This document shows positions 11,637 through 24,289 of a stretch of 64,000 bases of DNA, piece after piece. Under the pieces are notes generated by a model, which saw only the letters and a program-made list of their open reading frames with translations, ran no database searches and was not told the origin of the DNA. This DNA comes from Clitopilus passeckerianus (taxonomy: Eukaryota > Basidiomycota > Agaricomycetes > Agaricales > Entolomataceae). The position numbers were made by a program, and so were the translations under genes. The stretch's first letter is position 1. The number at the start of each line of letters is the position of its first letter. The DNA is taken from assembly GCA_944990035.1 (NCBI GenBank), contig CALYLX010000149.1, positions 62,001 to 126,000 on the forward strand, written 5' to 3'.

Positions 11637-12989
11637 CTAGCCAGCGTGACTCCTTTCTATGGTGTTGAGGATGCTGAGCGACTGGGCTTCTGGGTAGATC
11701 GACTGGATGCTTATGAACAGTGATATGAGGGCTGGGTATAATCCCTGATACGATCGTAAGAAAACACGATGAAGGCAAACCATCACGGAACTTACAGAAA
11801 CTAAACTGAAAATCGTCTGGAATACGTAATTGAGCGTTTTCGTTCGCTCTCTGTCGGGCTTGAATGCGTTCCAGGTCATGATAATAATGTATGCAACCTG
11901 GAGAATCGGGTATATTGAGTGGCGTGTCCATTCATGACTGCTTCCAAACGCACCTGGATGACACAATAAATCGAGCCGGACTCTATCAACAGCACGAGAA
12001 CCTTCTGCGAGCGCGACCTTCTCAGCTTCCTGAGCCCCAGATCGACCCTTATGAATCTCCAGTGATTCCTAAATGGCGAATTCAGTATCCAAGGAAGGTG
12101 AAGTTGTGTGTGTGAACAAACCATAGCCGCAAGCCAGTTGCCGCAGTTGCGATGAGGTTACAACAGGTTGACGAAAGGATGAAAGCATAAGAGATGCAGT
12201 TAAAAGAATAGGACCAGGGATCTGGGTGACGACCATGTATAACCGCGGCTGCCAGTGCAATGCCTGATTTTCTACCGATCAGCTCTGGAGAACAGCGAAG
12301 AGATGGGTGAGAACAGTTGCGTACATAGTGTCGTGGCCCATGTCGTCCATAAGACCTTGGTAAGAATACGGTTGCGAACGATCTTCATTGTTCGGTGCAC
12401 GATAATACCGTCACTGAGAAGAGGCTACAGGGTCTCCGTGAGTACATTACGTGGTGAATTTGGAAGGAAGCACATACCAGACCGAGCTGAAGAATTGCCG
12501 TTATATCCCTCATAGCTGGCGATGCATCCGCATCAAACCCCCAATTCTTAGAACATATCCCGCCGTCATTTCTCCCATTGACCTCCATGTACTTCGAGCA
12601 GAGGGCAACGTAGGCGTTCTGCATTGCAAAGCCATGGGATCCGACTACCTCGACCAGGGAGAACCCGACAGCTCCCACGAAAGCCAATGATGTGAATGTG
12701 AACAGGGACCATGACACGCGGTTACGCTGCTTTCGCTTGCTAAGCTGACGGGTTAACGGAATAAATATATAAATCGAGCAACGGAATACTGACCAGAACA
12801 AGTAGATAGAGAAGCCAAATAATCCACCGATTAAGCCTGACGTCAAGTTTAGTTGAATTCGAAGTTAGTTTGCGTCATCAACTCGCCTATGAGTGTCGCA
12901 AACGCAGTGAGCAGGAGAGCCCCAATAATGGGTAAATGTCCCCAGCTATCGCTGAGGTGCGCTAGCTGGGGCTCAGGCCAGAATGGCAT
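11637..12989 (-). CDS. Multi-pass membrane protein of an Agaricomycete family
   Basis: A polytopic membrane protein of unknown function; the family is abundant in Agaricomycetes. The model starts at MPFWPEPQLAHLSDSWGHLP, immediately followed by a first membrane segment (IIGALLLTAFATLIG). Further segments include LIGGLFGFSIYLFW, FTFTSLAFVGAVGFSLVEVV, a stretch around YSFNCISYAFILSSTCCNLI, KVLVLLIESGSIYCVI and AYIIIMTWNAF. Between them lie the conserved-looking pieces SDGIIVHRTMKIVRNRIL and LGLRKLRRSRSQKVLVLLIE. The frame ends with a TAG at 11639-11637. Several short introns are needed; the first appears to use a GC donor (see findings). No enzymatic motif is visible, so a sensor or transporter role would be a guess. 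Confidence 0.7.
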
Positions 12990-14082
12990 GCTGCTTAGGT
13001 GGTGAGAGGGTGTCCAACACGGCGCAGCACATGGGAGATGGCATTTCTTAGGCTCTATTCATAGCAATCGAATAATTGAATACTTGTGGAATTCCGGGTA
13101 ACCACAGGCACCATTCACGCGGGCACTGATGTCTCGTATCGAGGTTGACAGATGGCCGCTTGCATCCTATACTAGGATCTGTTGACCCGAGCAGCGATCA
13201 TCGCAGAATTGCCCATCGGTTTGGCACGAGACCTTGAGCAGATGAAGAGGAGGCGGGGAAGGGATTCGGGAGGAGCCCTAGAGTCGAGAGAGCAACAGTG
13301 GCACCGAATACAATGTACTCGCACCACATGGAGTCCATCAGCGAGTGAATGATCGCATGATACTGACCTAAGTAAGAACCTGCTGAGAACAAATGGTGAG
13401 TGACATGAGAGCAAAGAAAACTTACGACTCGGCGTCATAAGGCCATTACAATTGGCGATTTGGTCGGGATAAGACCTGAGGCCGGAGGTCTGATGCTTCG
13501 GAAAGGTCGGCGTCTGCCTGTGTTGGTCGCGTAACATGTTTGGATGAGGGGCGAAAATCAAAAGCCGCAACGTGTCGATCAGTGACGGCTCCGACTGAGT
13601 CGGTCCCATGGGGACATAACTGGGATTCTTTCGGATCTTATCGCCGGCTTACCCATCCGGCTGGACACACTGAACATTGCAAGGCGATCAAGTTGATGCT
13701 TGTACAATGGAAGGCCGTTCATTCTCCTTCACAGCACATTGATGACTCGCAACGTGCTATCAATTAAAGCTTTATGCATATCTACTTATAAGTTTACCCC
13801 TAGTCTGTCCATCTTATTTCTGGCTCTACATAAGCCAAGCTCGACGGAGCCGGGGAAGCCTTCGGTTTGTATGGATGGCACAATAGGTAAAATGGGTGGG
13901 TTCGCGAAAATCAGTCGGCGAACGGCAGTTTCAAACTCTTTGGATGATGAGTATGCGTAGAAATTAGAACGACGTAGACCCCTCCCTACAGGAAATACAA
14001 AAATACACCGACTTGAAAGATGTTGATTCCGATCCCAACTACACACACTGGCTTCGACTTTTTTGCCCACTATCTCCAACTT
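12990..14082. other. Intergenic stretch, possible membrane-protein remnant
   Basis: The minus frame 13198-13392 contains a hydrophobic segment (EYIVFGATVALSTLGLLP) preceded by GSYLGQYHAIIHSLMDSMW. It resembles a first-exon fragment of a membrane protein like the gene just downstream, but no complete model could be made. The rest holds nothing recognisable. Confidence 0.35.
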
Positions 14083-16546
14083 TTACACATTGGCTCTAAC
14101 AATCTCTACAAATCTCTCGGTCCATGTATGAGAAGTCAGGTGTACCTGACTCAATGTGTTAGCATCGGTTGAAATACAACGACTTGGAGCAAAGCTCACG
14201 TTGTAATAGTAACTATCTTCACTCGGAAATACCGGTAGAGCACAACTTGGACCATCGATGGGTGCGAGGATTCGCTGTGGGGGTTAACGTAATGAACGAA
14301 TTTCAAATTAGAAAGGTGGATGGCATTCACCTGAGGTACTATCTGGTGTTTCTCACGACGCTTGAGTCCTGACTTTCTGAGGGCGTGCTCAAACTTTTGC
14401 TGGGATAGATATTGGTTGAATGGCTTTGATGTGTCGAGATGGGCATCAACTTCCGTCATGGTTTGCGGTGGCAGGGATAATATCAATTCTGCCAAACCAA
14501 GCATAAGCATAGGATGTCCGCCCATTCAGGAAGTGGTTCAACTCACGCATCATAGCGAGCTTGTTCGTCGGGATATCGCGGCTTTTCAGCGAGAGAATCT
14601 AACACTCACTATGTTAGAGTTCTCGGAAATAGCTATGACGTTACCTCACCTTTCCGTCTCGAATCATCTGAAGAAGTGCGGGGATCGTCTGATCGCTATC
14701 TGCCGAAGTTAGACTGCCCCCCGGTAGAGAGCGAGACCAATTCATAAAATAGCCCAGAATTGCGGCGTGATGACTGTTCGATAGTAATGGGGCCCACGCT
14801 GAAAGGACGCCATTGATCCCCAGGTAGTTTATATCCATGATGTTCGAAACATGAATGCGATCAAATTTGAGGGTGGGTGGCATACCCATCCAAGAGAGTT
14901 CGTTCGACAAGATCAACCTCGGAATATCGAGTGCATCCATGCTGCAGATCTTGAACGATATCCGGAACTTCCGTAATCGTTCAGCAAATATCCTGAGCTG
15001 CTCAGTGGCCATGAAATAGAAACAGCCGTATATATCTTCAGGGCTTGCGCCATGTCGTTTTCCCGCTTCAATTACGTTGTCCATGCTGGTAACAATCGGT
15101 TAATACCGTTATACATAACAGCGGAATTGCTTACTTCCAGCCCTCAATAGGATCTGCGTAGTCTGTTTGGAACCATTCTCCGTTGGGGGTAAACAGGGAG
15201 GGATTTGCATAGTTGAAATGTGCATGAATCGCACCATGAGGAAGGATTATCCCAAATCGGCGGTATTGGTGGAACGCCACGCGATGCGACGGGCGAAGAC
15301 CCGAATACATCGCGTCTCGATATTGTTGCCTCGAAGGTGCAAACCGAACTCGATTATATTCTGCTTGAACCTTTTCCACATCTAACGTCTCGGTGACGTA
15401 TTGACGGCAGGCTTTAAACACTTCTTGAGAGACGTAGAACGAGGCAGAACATTTATTGACCAATCCCGTCGTTGGGTGATCCCTCGTGGGACCCGAGGTC
15501 AGCTCGTATATCCAGGTGGAGATGAGGGTGATATACTGCAATCGGTATTCGCTAGGGATGAAGACCGAATACCAGAAGTGCAACGCAATGTCGACCGCGA
15601 TTGATAGGTCCGGAATACGTGTTAAAATGAGAAGGATGCAAATGTTGCGGGATACGATCCAAGGGGCACGATCGTTTAGCAGAATGGCTAAGTTTCCCGA
15701 GTAATGTTCTGGGAGGGCGTTGACTGTAGCAATGACATGCCTCATATCTCCAGATGCTAGTGATCTGCTCAGAGACACAGTATAGCCGAGCGAAAGTGAC
15801 GGACGGACCTGCGAAGGCGAGAGAGAAGTCGCGGTTTCCGTCTCCTTCATTCCCCTGAAGATTCAAGATATCGGTCGCTGGGACGTTACCCCACCTACGA
15901 ATGCCCGTATTAGTAACGGCTCTATGGTCAAATGGATGGAAACATACAAAGGAACGGAGAAACTGAGACGCTCAGACATCCAATCCGAATCGTCCTGGTT
16001 ATGCATCGCAGACAGGAATGTTGCGGGCTGCTCCGGTTTCCAGTCAGTAGATCGCAGATAACTCTTGCAATCTATGTATACTAAGATGTGTGCACCGAAG
16101 ACATATCGGGTCTGCCTACCTCCTTTGTGGTGTACCCAGTGAGCATGCTGACATTCCTGTTCAAAATTTCAATCAGACAAACTCGTGTTAACTGCTCGGG
16201 ATCCCACCTTCGAACAGTACGATACTAGCTTACACGCGCTACATGCAGATCTCCCCGGCTTGGGGCAAGCCCAGTGCTTACGTACCTGCACATTCGCGCA
16301 TGGTAGGACCTTCGGAGGAAGAAAAGCTGGCTTGAGATTTTGGACAAGCTTTCCAAGGACGTCCGTATTCAGATCCTTCGCGTCGGTTTTCCTTAGAGAT
16401 TCGATGAGGTCGGAGTAGTTCGTTTCTGAAGCCGGATCCGCGCGTATTCCTTGTAGATTACGCATGTTTACAAGTGCCTCTGGTGTCAAGTCTGAGGGGC
16501 GCGCGCTAGATAGGGCTGCACGAAGGTCGTCAAGAGCTTTCTCCAT
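14083..16546 (-). CDS. MYND zinc finger / DUF4470 protein
   Basis: A large intracellular protein of a fungal family combining a MYND-type zinc finger with a DUF4470-like domain; MYND fingers mediate protein-protein contacts. Exon 1 starts at 16546 with MEKALDDLRAALSS and runs into the finger: CANV, then CPKPGRSACSACKLVSYCSK. The next small exon adds ECQHAHWVHHKG and a later exon DCKSYL, giving the usual C/H ligand series. The DUF4470-like part follows (GDMRHVIATVNALPEHYSGN, then LNDRAPWIVSRNICILLILT). The C-terminal part includes DPIEGW, a long helical exon (15084-14641), and ends YYYN-VHLTSHTWTERFVEIV with a TAA at 14085-14083. About seven more residues than usual separate the first two zinc ligands (see findings). 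Function in the fungus is unknown. Confidence 0.75.
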
Positions 16547-17584
16547 GATGCAGTGGGTGAACTGGGTGAAGAAGGAGAGTGGGGATGCAATCAGATCGTC
16601 AGAGGGTCCTTATATGTAATCGTCTTTCGATAGGCGCCAGAGCCAGTACAGACCTTTTCCGGAGCCAGGGATCGAACCGACTCGAAATCCTTACACGTTC
16701 AGGTCACTCCGTCTATACGAGTTCTGTTGAAACATTGTTTCGCAGCCATAATCATCCTACAAGGCAGAGAACTAGGCAGGGTCTGAGACATTTGCCTCTT
16801 CCGTAGACGATGACGAGCATCCCCTCTCAGATGACCAAGGTGGCGGTCTAGAAAAAGGCTCGAAATTGGGCTCAGCCTCCTGGAAGAATCCACCGGGGGT
16901 TCTTGACCTTTTAGAAGCACAAATAGACCGATGAACTCCGCCGCATCTGTCAGTTGATCACTCAGGCCATCTCGAATAAGTGTTTGTAGGTCCATACCTT
17001 GTGGTGTCTTACGTCCAAGGTACGTTCAGAACCCGACGATCATCGGAAAAGGCAGAACATGAGGCAACCCTAGAAAGTTACGTCCAAAGCGGGTGCAAAC
17101 CAAGCGTGACGGACCCTTTTTTGAGCTATAGAGAGAGATATCTCTCAAATATCCACCAGCTAACGAGTAGGCCCAGCCACAAAACATCTAGACATGGTCC
17201 TGGTTGTCGAGGAGAAAGGCTGGATTGCCGTTTGGGCCTGTTATTAGTCATTGTGATCGGGAAAACGGACCGCTCCAGGATTTGCTGCGCTTCAGTGCCG
17301 GCTTAGTCATCGCTTCCAATTCGCTGCACGAACCACAGGCCTTCTTGAATCCCAAGGACCTACAGCTCATGCACATGTTGTGAGCTATACTCTTGAAAGG
17401 CTAGAGTATCTCTACCTCCATCCTACGGCAGGCTCCCTTCTTTCCCCGGATCCCAAAGAATCGCCTTTCACCTGGACCAACGCCCTGTCAAGGCCCACAG
17501 CAATAGCGCTCAAGGCGTCTATCGAACACATCTTTGGCAACGAACAGGTTCCTTGGTTCTTCCTTTCTTCCCACCACCACCAGC
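16547..17584. other. Intergenic stretch
   Basis: No gene supported. The minus frame 16699-16995 begins MDLQTLIRDGLSDQLTDAAE and has no known domain. A sequence like a pol III B box (GGTTCGATCC on the minus strand, near 16676) occurs but lacks a tRNA fold. Confidence 0.4.
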
Positions 17585-18840
17585 ATGTGTCCCAACCAGT
17601 AAGTCTTCACCCTCTCTTCCCTGGCACCCAGCCCAATGACATTTGACCAGAAGAGGGCAAGCACCACCTCCTTACACCACGGAAGATCCAGTCCCGTCAG
17701 CTAGACCACCTCGATCTCATGCATCGGGACGCTACGCAATGGATGGTAGGGAAACTTACGATGCTCCAAGAAGCTCTCCCCAGGCTTCCCGTCCCGCCGT
17801 AGACGAACAAACACCCTTGCTGCAAATCCGCATCAACTCCGTGACCTCACCCAAGCCTCCCTCTCGCACTTCTACGAAAGTCTTCTTCCTGACCTTACTC
17901 GCTCTTGCTGGAGTAATCCTTGCCATCGGAGCTGGCGTCTATGTCGATAGGTCGCTCAATCAAGATCCTGCCGATCCTCGTGTTCGCCATCGGATTCGCA
18001 AAGAATGGGAAGCAGAGGAACGTTCCTGGGTTTCCAAAATCCAGGAATACAAGGCCCAAGCATCTGACGCCCTTCGGCGCTTATGGAAATATGAACAGGA
18101 CCTAGAGATTAGGAAAGCTCAAGCGGCTAGGAGGGCGGCTGCGTTGAAGTTGTATTGGAGCGAGGTCCCGCCTGGAGATCGGTGTGTTGGCAATGGAGCG
18201 AAGATCTATTCTGCGAAGTTGGAGAATTTCGATTGGTCTATCGATGCGTTTACTGCTTGCAGGGCGACGCGTATCGTGATTAATGGTATCACGTACGAGA
18301 AGCCAGATCGTTGCGAGGTTAAGGTGAGGAGGCTGAATTTTGTCGGATTTTGGCGATGGTGCTGACGCTACTTCAATCTAGGGAAGGTATGGAGGCGTAT
18401 TCGGCGTCTGGAATGCGAAAGGAGTACCCGAATGCTCAGCATACTGGGAGGGGATGAAAGACGCTGTATGTTGCACTCTTCACCTTTCTTGAATCTCTGT
18501 TTACGTTGGTCATATAGGGCTGTACTGGCCCAGGTTCTCGAGCTCGGGTATGTCTACACCTCACTCCTTGTCTACGCGTCATAGTTAACCCCGTTTCTCC
18601 AGCGATTTGAAGCGCATCTCTCAGGTGTCTGGCCAAAGGACGAAGCTGAAGCTATGGCCATCTGCTTCTCCACGCCCATGACTATACAAAATCAGGTCTA
18701 CGAAAGACCCGCCTCGTGCCCTCATTTCGTGAGTTGAAACATGAACCCTTATACTCTATTGACGCTGACCGTGTTGCAACGCTCAGGTATTCGCTGGTTA
18801 TTATGGCATTTGGGAGGTTCCTGATTTGAGCTGCACCTAG
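17585..18840 (+). CDS. Single-pass coiled-coil membrane protein, copy 1
   Basis: A type of small membrane protein seen in Agaricomycetes; function unknown. The start ATG at 17585 lies in a 14-base first exon (MCPN), joined after a short intron to QRGQAPPPYTTEDP. A cytosolic Pro/Ser-rich N-terminus is followed by one membrane helix (VFFLTLLALAGVILAIGAGV). Then comes a charged coiled-coil stalk (RIRKEWEAEERSWVSKIQEY onward). A C-terminal extracytosolic domain is spread over several small exons and contains many cysteines (GDRCVGNGAKIYSAKLENF, CRATRIVINGITYEKPDRCE, GCTGPGSR, CPHF). The last exon encodes VFAGYYGIWEVPDLSCT and a TAG at 18838-18840. The paralog at 37.9-39.2 kb has the same order of parts, which supports the intron choices. 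Cysteine pairs suggest a disulphide-bonded domain (inference). Confidence 0.8.
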
Positions 18841-21800
18841 CGTTCGAATGTTACCTCTCTGAACGCTGTAACTTACCCCCTGAACATCACGTCATTGTAT
18901 TTTTCTGTATCATTACTACTAGTATGTGTTTGTCTCTCGAATGCTATGTATTCGTTCTTGCCCAACCCGACATGCGACGCAGAGGGGAGTGACCGCGTAT
19001 TCAACCTTCAAGAGTGGACGCGGTCTTTGCTCATGTTGTCGTGTGGCTTCTTCGATTCTCCCTCTCGCCTCTCATCGGACAAAACGGCCTAAGCTGCTGC
19101 TCTCCCTCTGCTATCGATGTTACTGGTCTCTGAACAAATCTATTGCTGAAATGTTCCGGGTTCTCATACGGGCGAAATCCCCAATGTATACCCGTCCACG
19201 TTTCTGGGAGGGGTGCGCCCCACTGGTCCAGGTGTAGTCTCCTCAAGCTGACCTGCATGTAGCAAGCCTTACACCTGCCAGTCCAGTTGTGCCAAAACCC
19301 AATGGTATGTATGCCTTCGTTCGTCATCTTTCAGGCTAACGACCTGTGCTTATACCAATTGGAATATGCGTATGTATAGAGTGGAGGTATCTGCTTATTC
19401 ACCACGTCTACGATCGACAGTCAGCTGGAACCTCGGTAAAAACAGCACCTTCCATGCACCTGCACGACCTCGAAATAGCGGACAAGCAAGACGTCGCCTT
19501 CACGCTTGCATACCATTGGCACTACGAGGCGGTCTTATGCGTGGAGCGAAGGGCACAGTTCGCATGAGACGAGAAGATGATGGGCAATCCAAAACCCTCC
19601 ACGACTACCTAGCACCAGTCTCTCCCAATCTCACTAGCAACCTCGACAGCTGACGTTTGCTAGGCCACATGCGGTGTACCTTCACCATTGCTTCCAACCC
19701 CTGGAGAGTGCATACCAACCTTAAACCATGGACAAGCAAGTTTCAGCGCTCCTGTCGAGTTAAGGACGCACATGCCATTCCAACTTGGTGGCCCATGTCG
19801 GTCAAATTTTCCTACCATAATCCCTGGTGATGTTCCATCAACGACGGTAGCTCGCGTGCTTGCTATCGACGGCCATCCATCCTAAATCATGGCTCATCAT
19901 CCGAATTAACGCTCTGCCTGTCGCAGGTATGCGCTAGCGGTGCTGAAGCTGGAAAGCTTGATGACTTCCGGCCGTGACTCAAGAGGGCTTTGCCTTCGGC
20001 TCTCGTAGAGCTCTTCAGCGGCGACGGGAGGAATGCCGAGATTCCATTTTGGTATTCTGAAGAGGGGAAGACGTCAGATGTTGAGAGTGGGCAAAGAAGC
20101 GAGGTGGGGAGTCCGGCGCAGGAAGAAATGGGAGGCGGCCCTCATGCTCCCAGCGCTCACTACGCCGGAAATGAAAGTACTTCGGCGAGGAACGCCCGTT
20201 CTTTCTGTATCTCCAGCAGGATAGCAAGGTATTCTAATCCTGGTTCTGCTCATTTGTTCAGCCGGCGCAACCGACCCAGTCGTCGTCGTCGGGGTAGAGA
20301 CGCAATCTCGCTTGACTTGCAGATCATGGAGCGTCAATGATGGGGTCGATTGGAGGAGAAGCTGAGATGGATTGATACGACGGAGTCTCTTTGGTTCAAC
20401 CCAAGGCTTGAATTCAATCTTTGTTATTAATAAGTACAGTACCGAGGAATACAAATGCTTTCATATCATCCCTGGTCGCCGAGACAAGAGTTTCATGAGA
20501 AAGAAATGAGGTGGTGACCGTTTAGGTCTAGCGGAAGCCTTGTCGGATCTCGGAAGTATTTCTTCTTTCATCCATCATGTCGTCGACTGCACCCGCCTAC
20601 TGGAGGATTTCAAATCATTGCCTTACGGTGGGGTTATCAGCCATGCAGCATGAGCTGCGCAGTGAACGCTTGAACATCGGCCTTGGTACAGACTGAGGTT
20701 GCCGAACTCAAGGGTACCACCGTTCTGGGACACGCATGCTCACATTTCAACTCCCTCCTTTCCTCGGCAAGTTCTACCTCGTGTCCCTATCACAATCCCT
20801 TGCTAGTGTACTTCAATGGAGCATATTCTCAGGTCTGGAACTAACTTGTCTCCATGTCAATTCAGCTCGATTAAATATGAGCCAACCTGTGGGGTTCTGG
20901 TTGTTCATTGTCAGACTGCGGAAATGAACTCACGTGTGGTACCGCACATGTTTCCAGTACCAATTGCCTCTATTGAACGTCTGGCCCCATTCTTACCTTT
21001 TTATGGGTACACGCTTGTATTCTCACTATCTCCCATTGTCGATCTTCTCAAGGCATGAACCGGATCAAATGCAACAGCACATGCCAGCGACGTATTCATG
21101 ACCTGTTCCCGAGATCTTCAAGCGAACGTAATCTGAATGGGAAGCACTAATAGCCAACCAATCCCAGCTCTTGGCTTATTCTACCATGCTTTGTCATGTT
21201 CCGTATGCTGTTCTGCGGTATCTCTCGTGTTTCCATGTGTATCTTGTAAAAGATGTACATAACAACATTTAAACACTAGAATACCTACTCGGGAATAACG
21301 AACTTGGTGAACAGAGTTGACTAATTGTCACAATCAGTTGGAAACTTTATGGTTCTGGGCCACTTGGCGCACTTGGACTACACGACAGCCAACGGCAGGG
21401 TCAACTTGCCAGCCTATAGCGCTTATCTCTTTAGTCTCTTCAGTACTTACCAAGGCCCGGGTCCGATTCGGGTTGTGATGTCTTCCCGCTCAGTATTGTT
21501 ATTCACAGGCCCACTCTGAAAATCGCAATCAGCACGCCGACTATTGATTACCTTGATGATTGGCGGAGAATAGGCACCCGTGCTTTGGAGTACTTTTCCC
21601 TCGGTAGCTACGCGGATATCTTGGCGGTCGCCGACCTTCCGACTTGTCAATGTAGTGCCGCGTGCACAGGGCCTCCAAAACGTTCAGACCTATGCCTGGG
21701 AGTCTTTCAAAGACTGAACGCGAACTGAACAAGATACGATATGACATAGCCGGTTAAATTTCTTGGAGCCTCCGCATGTGCCGCAGAGAGCCTGCCCAGC

Positions 21801-22120
21801 TGAGTTCGGCTACTAATTGACTCGGAGGAGCTAGGTCACTGACTACTATGAATTCAGAAAATTAGCCTTGCCGGAGGGCCCGTTGATGTCCTGTGGGTCA
21901 GTCTATTGCTTGGATTGTATCCAACCCTGCCAATTTGTGGGCGCAACGCCAGGGTTCGAACTTGCCATTCACACCCAGTTCCTTGCCCTGTTTGCTAACG
22001 ATAAGCGTCGACCTCTTGTGATACGCGTGGCTCTGCCCAGGCTGATTGATCACCTGAATTCGGCGCAAGAAATGGACATCGCTCGCTCTATGTCTCTCCG
22101 TCAAGGCATAAGTCAGATGG
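18841..22120. other. 3.3 kb without a supported gene
   Basis: No gene supported. Open frames on both strands overlap extensively and none shows a domain, a signal peptide or a consistent splice model. The plus sequence near 19190-19320 can be read as a damaged cellulose-binding-like piece (GGVRPTGPGVV, then PYTCQSSCAKTQW), interrupted by stops. This is too weak to annotate. Confidence 0.5.
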
Positions 22121-22127
22121 TATAAAA
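22121..22127 (+). promoter_or_regulatory. TATA box of the complete FAD oxidase gene
   Basis: TATAAAA lies 60 bases upstream of the ATG at 22181. Confidence 0.6.
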
Positions 22128-22180
22128 GCTGGGGTGTTTTTGCCTTAGCCCTTCACCAATTCTCTACATCGGTACCGACA

Positions 22181-24117
22181 ATGGTTTTCTTATCGAAGCC
22201 ACTATTACTGCTACCCACGTCATTAGTCACTCTCCTTTCTGCCCTCCAAGCCAGGGTCAATGCTGCGCCTAACCTTCCGAACGCTTCGAAGGCATGCCAG
22301 GAGCTTCAACAGCAGCTCCCTTCCATCGTGCACCTTCCAGGTCAGAGATTTTCTTTTCGGGTACAAAGTTATAGCCAACATATTTGACATTGTGAACAAG
22401 ATACTTCCGAGTATAGAACTACCATAGAGCACTATGAGTCGGTGTCATCCCAGGAGTCGACTTGCGGCGTGGCTCCAACGACTATTGCAGAGGTCCAAAC
22501 TGCTGTAAGCACCTTACAAATCCGGATTCCCATGATTCCAGTGTACTAAACTTTCGACACATGTCTATAGATAAAAATTATTGGAAGGGATGACATCCGC
22601 TCGCCATTTGCAGTATGTGCTCTCCTTTCCCCCGCCCTCGGCCTTTATATATCCCATCTGACCGGCGCTACTCAATTAGATCAAATCCGGCGGCCACATC
22701 ATGAATCCAGGCTTTTCGTCAACCCTTGGCGTTCAGATCTCTCTACACAATTTCCTCGACTTCAACTATGATGCACAAGCTCAAACCGTGAAACTGGGCT
22801 CTGGTTGGACCTTCGATAAGGTCTACGACAAGCTGGACCCGTATAATAGGACCGTGGTGGGCTCGAGGATTGAGGGCATTGGTGAGATACCTATGAGAGT
22901 TCTGTCTGTAGAACTGAAGAGACTGACCAATAGTTTTTCAAAATAGGAATGGGGTTTATCTACGGAGGGGGTTACTCATGGTATACCAACCAACACGGCT
23001 TGGGGATCGACAATGTCGTCGCATTTGATCTTGTCTTACCAAATGGGACATATGTCAACGTAACCGAGAGAGATCAACCCGATCTGTTCTTCGGACTTCG
23101 TGGTGGGCTGAACAACTTTGGGATCATCACGAGCGTTACCGTGAAGACTTGGCCAACAGGGGTCGTCTGGGTGCGTCAAAGAAATTCTCGTCATGGTCTA
23201 AATTAGGTGCATAATTCACCGTTGACCAACGATCTCATGTTTAGGCCGGCAGCAGGACGTTCACTGTGGACCATAGCGATGAAGTAATGGAGGCCCTTGA
23301 AGAATTCAGCACCAACAACAAAGATGAGAAAGCTCAGATGAATGCAGGTTACGCTATCACACCTGACGGGGTGAGTGCATCCAACTCGGTAACTGTGGTT
23401 TAGTGCAAATGCTAACATATTACTCCTTCTACAGCCTGCGTGGTTAATCTTCTTCTTTTACGACGCGCCGACTCCAGCACCAGCACCTTTCCAAAAATTC
23501 CTATCTATCCCCGCAGTGGGCGATACTACGAAGATCACAAGGCACAGCCAATTCATCAAAGAGGGTGCTCTTCCTCCGTAAGGCCCTTGTCGATCATTAA
23601 ACTATATCAGGAATTTTGACATCATATATAAAGCGGTGTCGGCTGCTTACTTAACGGCGTCCCAATCCTGCGATACACGCTGCCAATCCTCCAGGCCGGC
23701 CGATCCATCGTGGATGCTGCTCGCGCAGACGCTGTTGCCCATAACCGATCGGCTGGAAACACGATCTGGTTCGCAGAGCCATTCCACAACCACTTTGCTC
23801 ATTCAACCTTCCCTGCCGCGTATCCTCACTCTGCATCCAACCCGGTCACCCCATCCGCCTTCTGGTTCGACTACACCGATGCAGCGGATTACGAGTATTT
23901 CCACGATGCTATTGAGAAGGCTGGGAAGGAATTGCAGGAAGTCGTGGTGAGAGAAGGCCAGGGGAACTGGAGCGACGTGCACTATCCTAACTACGCGATA
24001 CCGGGGACATCCTTGGATATCGTATTTGGCGACAGCTTGAACAGGATGAAGCAGATCAAGCGTCGAATTGATCCCAAGAACGTGATGTCGCTCCTAGGGG
24101 AGGGCTTCCTTGTTTAG
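22181..24117 (+). CDS. FAD-linked oxidase (BBE-like), secreted, 494 aa
   Basis: A flavin-dependent oxidase of the berberine-bridge-enzyme-like family. Eight exons (22181-22340, 22401-22504, 22571-22612, 22680-22881, 22947-23170, 23245-23370, 23435-23577, 23634-24117) total 1485 bases, exactly 495 codons. It opens with a signal peptide (MVFLSKPLLLLPTSLV). The FAD domain shows SGGH (histidine for covalent FAD), then GFIYGGGYSWYTNQHGLGID, NVVAFDLVLPNG and FFGLRGGLNNFGI. The C-terminal BBE-type segment has NYAIPGT and RRIDPKNVM. At the place where bicovalent members have a cysteine (GxCxxVG), this protein reads YGGGYSW, so single covalent attachment is likely. The sequence is close to the truncated gene at the left edge, in opposite orientation. 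The substrate is unknown. Confidence 0.9.
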
Positions 24118-24289
24118 GCCTTCTGTAGGATATTAACAAAGCTCCGCCAATTTGTAACTGTATTCGTTTTAGAGCTACGATTTAATAGTGTCATTCTCCC
24201 TTATTGCACCAATAGGTTGTCCGTGACACCGATTCTACCATAATATGCGAATCTATGATGAATGTGGCAGCGTTCTCCAGTCCAAAGTC

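Noticed and set aside
16650..16735. tRNA-like sequence on the minus strand with a B-box-like GGTTCGATCC
   Set aside because: The T arm has a bulge, no partner for the acceptor stem exists upstream and the anticodon arm does not form; not a tRNA gene.
19190..19330. Cellulose-binding-module-like words (GGVRPTGPGVV, PYTCQSSCAKTQW)
   Set aside because: Interrupted by stops and lacking the aromatic and cysteine spacing of the family; likely chance.
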